Shown one piece after another: positions 59,576 to 64,000 of a stretch of DNA of 64,000 nucleotides. Source of the DNA: Sacculina carcini. Lineage: Eukaryota > Arthropoda > Thecostraca > Sacculinidae. The notes beneath the pieces are model-generated. The model was not told the DNA's origin. It ran no database searches and worked only from the letters and a program-made list of their open reading frames with translations. The first letter of the stretch is position 1; each line of letters opens with the position of its first letter. A program made the translations under genes and the position numbers. The stretch lies in the NCBI GenBank assembly GCA_916048095.2, contig OU696597.1, positions 4,563,747-4,627,746 of the forward strand, given 5' to 3'.

Positions 59576-61015
59576 CGCATACACACAGACGCTATTAAAT
59601 CGATTACGCTGAACTTGTGCGTGATGTAGCTACATTGATCTGGTGAATTCAAATTACTCACTAATTCACACAAATCATTGAATTCCTAAAAATCCTACGA
59701 CAAATAACACCTTACACAGCCAAACAGTAATAATCCCTTATACTATCACATTAACCCAATTCCGATATGCACAGAGATGCTAAAATAAGAGTAAACTGGA
59801 GCAAATAAGCAAATTAATTAAACAATGACCTAAAATCAAGTAATAACCTCAATATATTCAATCACCTTTCATACAGACACAACCAACCAGCAACCAGCAA
59901 AAACAGGACAGGAAGTTGCAACATTGCAGCATGTTGATAATTCGCTTTTAACGCAAAAATTATATGGGATAAAAAATACATAATATTTACAAATTTATCT
60001 AAAGATTCTTTTTTGTATGACACGAACACATGAAACATTTTAATTTAAAATAATATCACGCTAAGAGTTGTACTATTTTGCATTAGTTTTGAAGTGGTGG
60101 ACATTTGGTTTATTATGTTTGTTGACTTTTATTCAGGAAATAGATTAAAAAAATTCTGCGATTGTTGTTATTGGACTGAAAATATATCCAATTGAAATTT
60201 AATACGAACATTAATTGAATATATATAGCAAGCATAAGCCTTGACATGCGCTAAACGCATACAATTAGGGAGATACACATTTATTTCTATTATTCATTCT
60301 TTGGAATTACAATTTAATTTATTTAAAAGCTTTTGAATAAATTCTACAGACATAAGCAGAACTAATTAACAATTTTCTATTATTGAGCTTAGAGTAAAAA
60401 CTCTGAATTGATCCAATGTTCACTTGGATTGCAAGAGTTTCGCCTGCAGGATAGAACGACATTTGTTTCTCATACCGGTCTCGTGCTGAATGTCGAGTGA
60501 ATCCACTTGCATGAAGAATTATCCACCAAATAATTTCACAATATCAATGAGATGACCACAGATGAGTGCACACTTGAATTGACAATGTCTTGAATAAAAG
60601 CAGCCGAACAGTGACCGAATAACTTCACGAAAGTGAACAAAGCTGAATTGAATATGAACACTGAAGATATCTGACAATTGGCGTTCGACGACCGATGTGA
60701 CCGAACAACCGACTGATCTCACTGACTTTATGAAACTGAAATGATCCCTCCAAACAGTGTCAACAACACTTGTTGTGAGCAAGCGTGCTGGGATGAGGCT
60801 GAAGTGCAGAGCAGCAGATAAACGTCACAGGCTTGTATGTGAAGTGGCGGAAGGCACAACAAACACACCTATCATCGACAGGATGATAAGTCACAAAAAC
60901 TTCAATCACAACGAACCAAACTTGTATTGCTCAAAACGTGCATATACGTGCATATAACGTGCATCAACGCACACGTCCAAATTAGCAACGTTTCACTTTA
61001 GTGCTAATAATAGTG
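59576..61015. other. AT-rich DNA, nothing recognised
   Basis: No long open frame with natural residue use. An 87-codon minus-strand frame at 60519-60782 has no recognised motif. Confidence 0.5.
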
Positions 61016-61029
61016 TATAGCAAGCATTA

Positions 61030-61560
61030 CAACACACACACACACACAATCATACATGCACATGCACACACGCATACGACACATACACATGCACACACAC
61101 ACACATATGACACATGCATATGCACACATACACGCATACACATGCATATACACAAACACATACAATAGGTGCACTATATTTACCGTCCGCTGATTTTGCA
61201 AGAGATGCAGGCAGAGTGCGAGCGGGCACAACATCACAAGGGAACAATGGCTGATATATCTACTCGAAGCTATATCTAAATAAAGCAACGCGAGCATCAA
61301 GGTGAAGCAATTCACACACAGCGCTGTGTCAATAATTGCACTGTCGCCAACAACACCGACACATGGCCAACCACCAAGAGACAGTGCATATGTCCACATA
61401 CACATATGTACACACACACAGAATACTAGTTGTCATACACACACACCCACACACATATGTACACACACAGAATACCAAACATCCGTGCATATGCCCACAC
61501 AAACACACACACACACACTCACAAAGCATATACGAAGGGCAATGGAATTATTTCACTTAG
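61030..61560. repeat. Two (CA)n-rich tracts
   Basis: 61034-61160 and 61390-61525 are ACACAC/CATATG-rich simple sequences with interruptions; intervening DNA unrecognised. Confidence 0.85.
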
Positions 61561-61689
61561 TGAGGCTGTTGTCAGTTCTATTACACGAACATTACTAATA
61601 TATTATCATAGCACGCATCAAACTAATACATTAGTCAGCTAGCCAGCCAGCATCACACACAACTGAAATTGAAAATATCATATTGATAG

Positions 61690-62720
61690 ACCACTGTTAT
61701 CATAACAATGTTGCACAGTGGTTGTCGCGCGCGGTAAATGGTAAAACGGTAATTATCGCTGAGGCCAAACGTTTTATCGTTCATCGTCTATCGAAAAGTT
61801 TTCTAAAATTACCGCTCATTAACTAATAACTAGTCCCAAAAAAATGAGGAGCGATAAACGATAAGTTCAAAAGACTTTTGTAAAAATAACAAATATGCAC
61901 GATAACAATATTCACAACAGCCCGCCTGACGTTTTCAGACCAGTTCAAGCTGAGAGTATATATAGGGTAGAGACTAGAGGGATCAACACTGGCTTGCAAG
62001 TGAATGCTGAAAAACCTCATATGAGAGCTGCCAAGTGTGTGTGTAGCTGGTCAATCACATTATTCACAACTGCAGTGCGCCAGTCTCGCTAGAGTTCTCG
62101 AGTTAGGAGGGACAGCAAAGACTAAGGAAGCCAGCGGCAACCCATTTTCCTTCATGGAGACCCCCACTGCCATGGAAGATGATGAGCCCAGCATTGAGGA
62201 GCTTATCAATTAGGAGGTGGACACATGGGGCAGGAGCAAGATAGCAGAGGTAAAGTCTGGGCAATTCCCAGCATGTATAGGAAGATACACGGTCATGTAT
62301 AACACAGCAAGTATAACACGGTCATGACCAGCTCTGCTGCCGTGGAGCGCATGTTCAGCACTGCTGATTACCTGCTCAGGTCCAAGCGTGCATGAATCAC
62401 CAGCGAGATTTGTAGCGTGGCTAGATATCCCGCAGGAATACAAACAAAACCTGTTTCAAGGGCGGATGAGCTATCTGATAGTCAACGGCCATCTATAATG
62501 CTCCAGTTTTACAAACGTGTATTTATTTTTCTATTTGTGCCTCCTACCTGCTCACTGTGATGTTTATGTCAGTTGTGTTTCATTTCGCACCGGCGTATAA
62601 ATATGTGATCTATATTAAATATATGTTGTTGTTAGAGCAAGTAAAATTTTTAATCGCTATCGTTTATCGCAAGTTGAAAAAAGTTATCGCAGAAACCACC
62701 GTATTTAACACAGTTTGAAT
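61690..62720 (+). mobile_element. hAT relic with C-terminal dimerisation motif
   Basis: Plus-strand 62320-62420 reads TSSAVERMFSTADYLLRSKR with the ERMFS block of the hAT dimerisation domain. Upstream 62150-62215 reads TAMEDDEPSIEELIN. The flanks hold TTATCGCTG, ATCGTTTATCG and ACGATAAACG repeats in opposite orientations, as in hAT subterminal regions. Possible ends are CAGTGGTTGTCGC (near 61713) and AACCACCG (near 62700), but the 8 bp outside them (ATGTTGCA and TATTTAAC) do not match. The rest of the transposase is deleted. Confidence 0.6.
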
Positions 62721-62729
62721 GTGGCATGT

Positions 62730-63225
62730 GTACAACGTGCGCATGTTGTCCTGCATTTTCAGTTCAGCAGTTTTCCCGCATTATCGCTCTGAAAACACAC
62801 ACACACACAAACATGCACATGCATGCAGGGAACATATAAGAAAACGGGGACTAATTGAAAACGAAAATTAGTTAGGATCAGCGACATCTATATACGAGCA
62901 AATATCACACACACAATTATTCAGAATGACATTAGAAGAGATATACAGAAAAATAACTTTCCAAATACACGATCATCAACGAATGCAACAAAATTCCCGC
63001 CTATCACATTGCAAATTGATCAGATTATCTCAAAGCCTCGTAGCGTGTATGTACGTGTGTACATACACACATACACACACACATACACGCAAAGAGGAAC
63101 TGTGTGCGTATAACAGCCTGCACAACATATATTATCACTCTTTCTGTGTCTTATATATTGAGCAGTGTCCCAACGTGATTATGTTGCCTATCAAGGACAT
63201 AATTGCTGGAATCAAGAGATAGAAT
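62730..63225. other. CA-rich and unrecognised DNA
   Basis: CA runs near 62796-62815 and 63057-63085. The 98-codon frame at 62926 begins LEEIYRKITFQIHDHQRMQQ; not recognised. Confidence 0.4.
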
Positions 63226-63229
63226 GTAT

Positions 63230-63517
63230 GTTTTAGTGTTTGAGTCCCGGTATCGGACTAAACAATGTGATGAACGATGTTCTCATTGTAGCAAAGGTCA
63301 CGATATGACGGGTTATTATGACTATACAGCCCGTAGTCAGCGGGGTAACCAGGATAACAACGAGGTTAAAGTGCCAAATATTGTGGAATCATCCAATGTT
63401 TCACTATATTGTTCGGTACCAGCCACCAAATTCCTCTTGACTACGGCTAAAGTGAAGTTTTACGGGTCGAATGCAGTCCTATTTGCCAATTTGCTTTTGG
63501 ATTCTGGGTCGAATTAG
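63230..63517 (+). pseudogene. BEL/Pao gag knuckle and protease start
   Basis: Reads CDERCSHCSKGHDMTGY, a Cys/His knuckle at the gag end, a short linker, then FLLTTAKVKFYGSNAVLF and ANLLLDSGSN, where LLDSGS is the catalytic motif of BEL/Pao proteases. A TAG follows at 63515-63517, with AYREQLIQVASKLE after it in frame. It is a different family from 39950-40330 (LDEQSD form). Truncated downstream. Confidence 0.75.
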
Positions 63518-64000
63518 GCATACAGAGAGCAATTAATTCAGGTCGCAAGCAAATTAGAGAGCAATTACGTAATTTGATAGAACACAAATATATTTCCAAT
63601 GATTGTTGTTAAATTGTCATAAATAGTATTTAACGCCACCTAATAATTAAAATGCACAAACTGTCATTTTTTGTTCAATATGGAATATTGAAATTGACCT
63701 CAAGGCACCGAAAATACTTGTTATCTCAATTTAAGTAACATCATTGGATTAAACGTTGTCTAAACCATGAGGAACAGTAAATTTGCACCCAATTTCGTAC
63801 AAAATTACCTATGAATCAGCCCTTAATTGACGGCACCGATCCTTCTACAAAATTAAATTTTACGGTTCTTCTAGTGTTAAATATCACTTCATAAATATCA
63901 TCATTGGATTCAGCCTGTCTAAACAACTAGAAAACTTAAATGACAAATCATTTTAGGAATAAGTCGCTAAGAAAAAAGACGTCTTAATTGATAGTCGTCA
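63518..64000. other. AT-rich DNA to window edge
   Basis: No coding frame or repeat recognised. A phrase, ATCATTGGATT, recurs near 63742 and 63899 with similar neighbours (AATATCATC...GTCTAAAC), suggesting a weak tandem duplication of about 155 bp. Confidence 0.45.

Noticed and set aside
61713..62707. Complete hAT element with defined ends
   Set aside because: CAGTGGTT and AACCACCG could be TIRs, but the adjacent 8-bp sequences ATGTTGCA and TATTTAAC do not match, so the ends are not established.
1..64000. CRISPR arrays, prokaryotic operons or defence systems
   Set aside because: No evenly spaced identical short repeats with unique spacers, no closely packed gene strings and no ribosome-binding sites; composition and elements are eukaryotic.

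Overview
The window is eukaryotic repeat-rich DNA. Nothing looks prokaryotic: there are no operons, Shine-Dalgarno sites, rRNA or CRISPR. The mix of repeats points to an arthropod, most likely a decapod crustacean. It has very dense (CA/GT)n microsatellites, TTAGG-type pentamer runs, CR1/L2-like LINEs whose tails read ACTAGGTGAGTACAC, a tRNA-Val-like SINE, Ty3/Gypsy, BEL/Pao, Penelope, hAT and mariner elements, and only a few short host-like exons. The taxon is an inference; no species can be named from this sequence.

Layout. 1-5 kb: broken LINE and BEL/Pao pieces, a LINE ORF1 piece, a TPR (SGT-like) coding remnant and a Gypsy integrase piece. 5-11.7 kb: GT-rich DNA, a SINE, a large inverted repeat, a probable terminal exon with a SOCS-box-like motif and a long 3' UTR, an old LINE tail interrupted by a 307-bp hAT MITE, and a solo-LTR-like block. 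11.7-14.3 kb: a broken CR1/L2-like LINE, then a membrane-exon-like repeat. 14.3-19.3 kb: AT-rich DNA with a 1251-bp non-autonomous hAT (exact 8-bp TSD), a 38-bp hAT relic and a 51-nt perfect hairpin. 19.3-29.8 kb: a tandem array of a 2026-bp composite (LTR, gag, protease and an LTR-like block). One unit is split by a 5038-bp RNase-H-bearing LINE with 16-bp TSDs and an uninterrupted 1233-aa ORF2. 29.8-39 kb: two related blocks carrying BEL/Pao gag, a TIR-bounded insert and a LINE RNase H fragment. Between them lie LINE, MITE, hAT and Penelope pieces (the last with a hammerhead-like motif) and an importin-7/8-like exon. 39-47 kb: mariner copies, a BEL/Pao protease, three LINE pieces, and a 1.9-kb duplicate of 32.6-34.7 kb. 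47-57 kb: CR1/L2-like pieces, a second copy of the 1.25-kb hAT, and a Gypsy gag-pol relic. 57-64 kb: the paralogous empty site of that hAT, further hAT pieces, CA repeats and a BEL/Pao gag-protease piece at the edge.

How it works together. The genes do not form a pathway. Apart from the LINE ORF2 at 23232-26933 every transposon coding region is truncated or frameshifted. The informative content is the insertion history: tandem amplification of an LTR-derived composite came before a recent LINE insertion, hAT MITEs are dated by exact 8-bp duplications, and fragments of shared families were stitched into chimeras. All assignments come from reading translations and repeats by eye; no database search was run.
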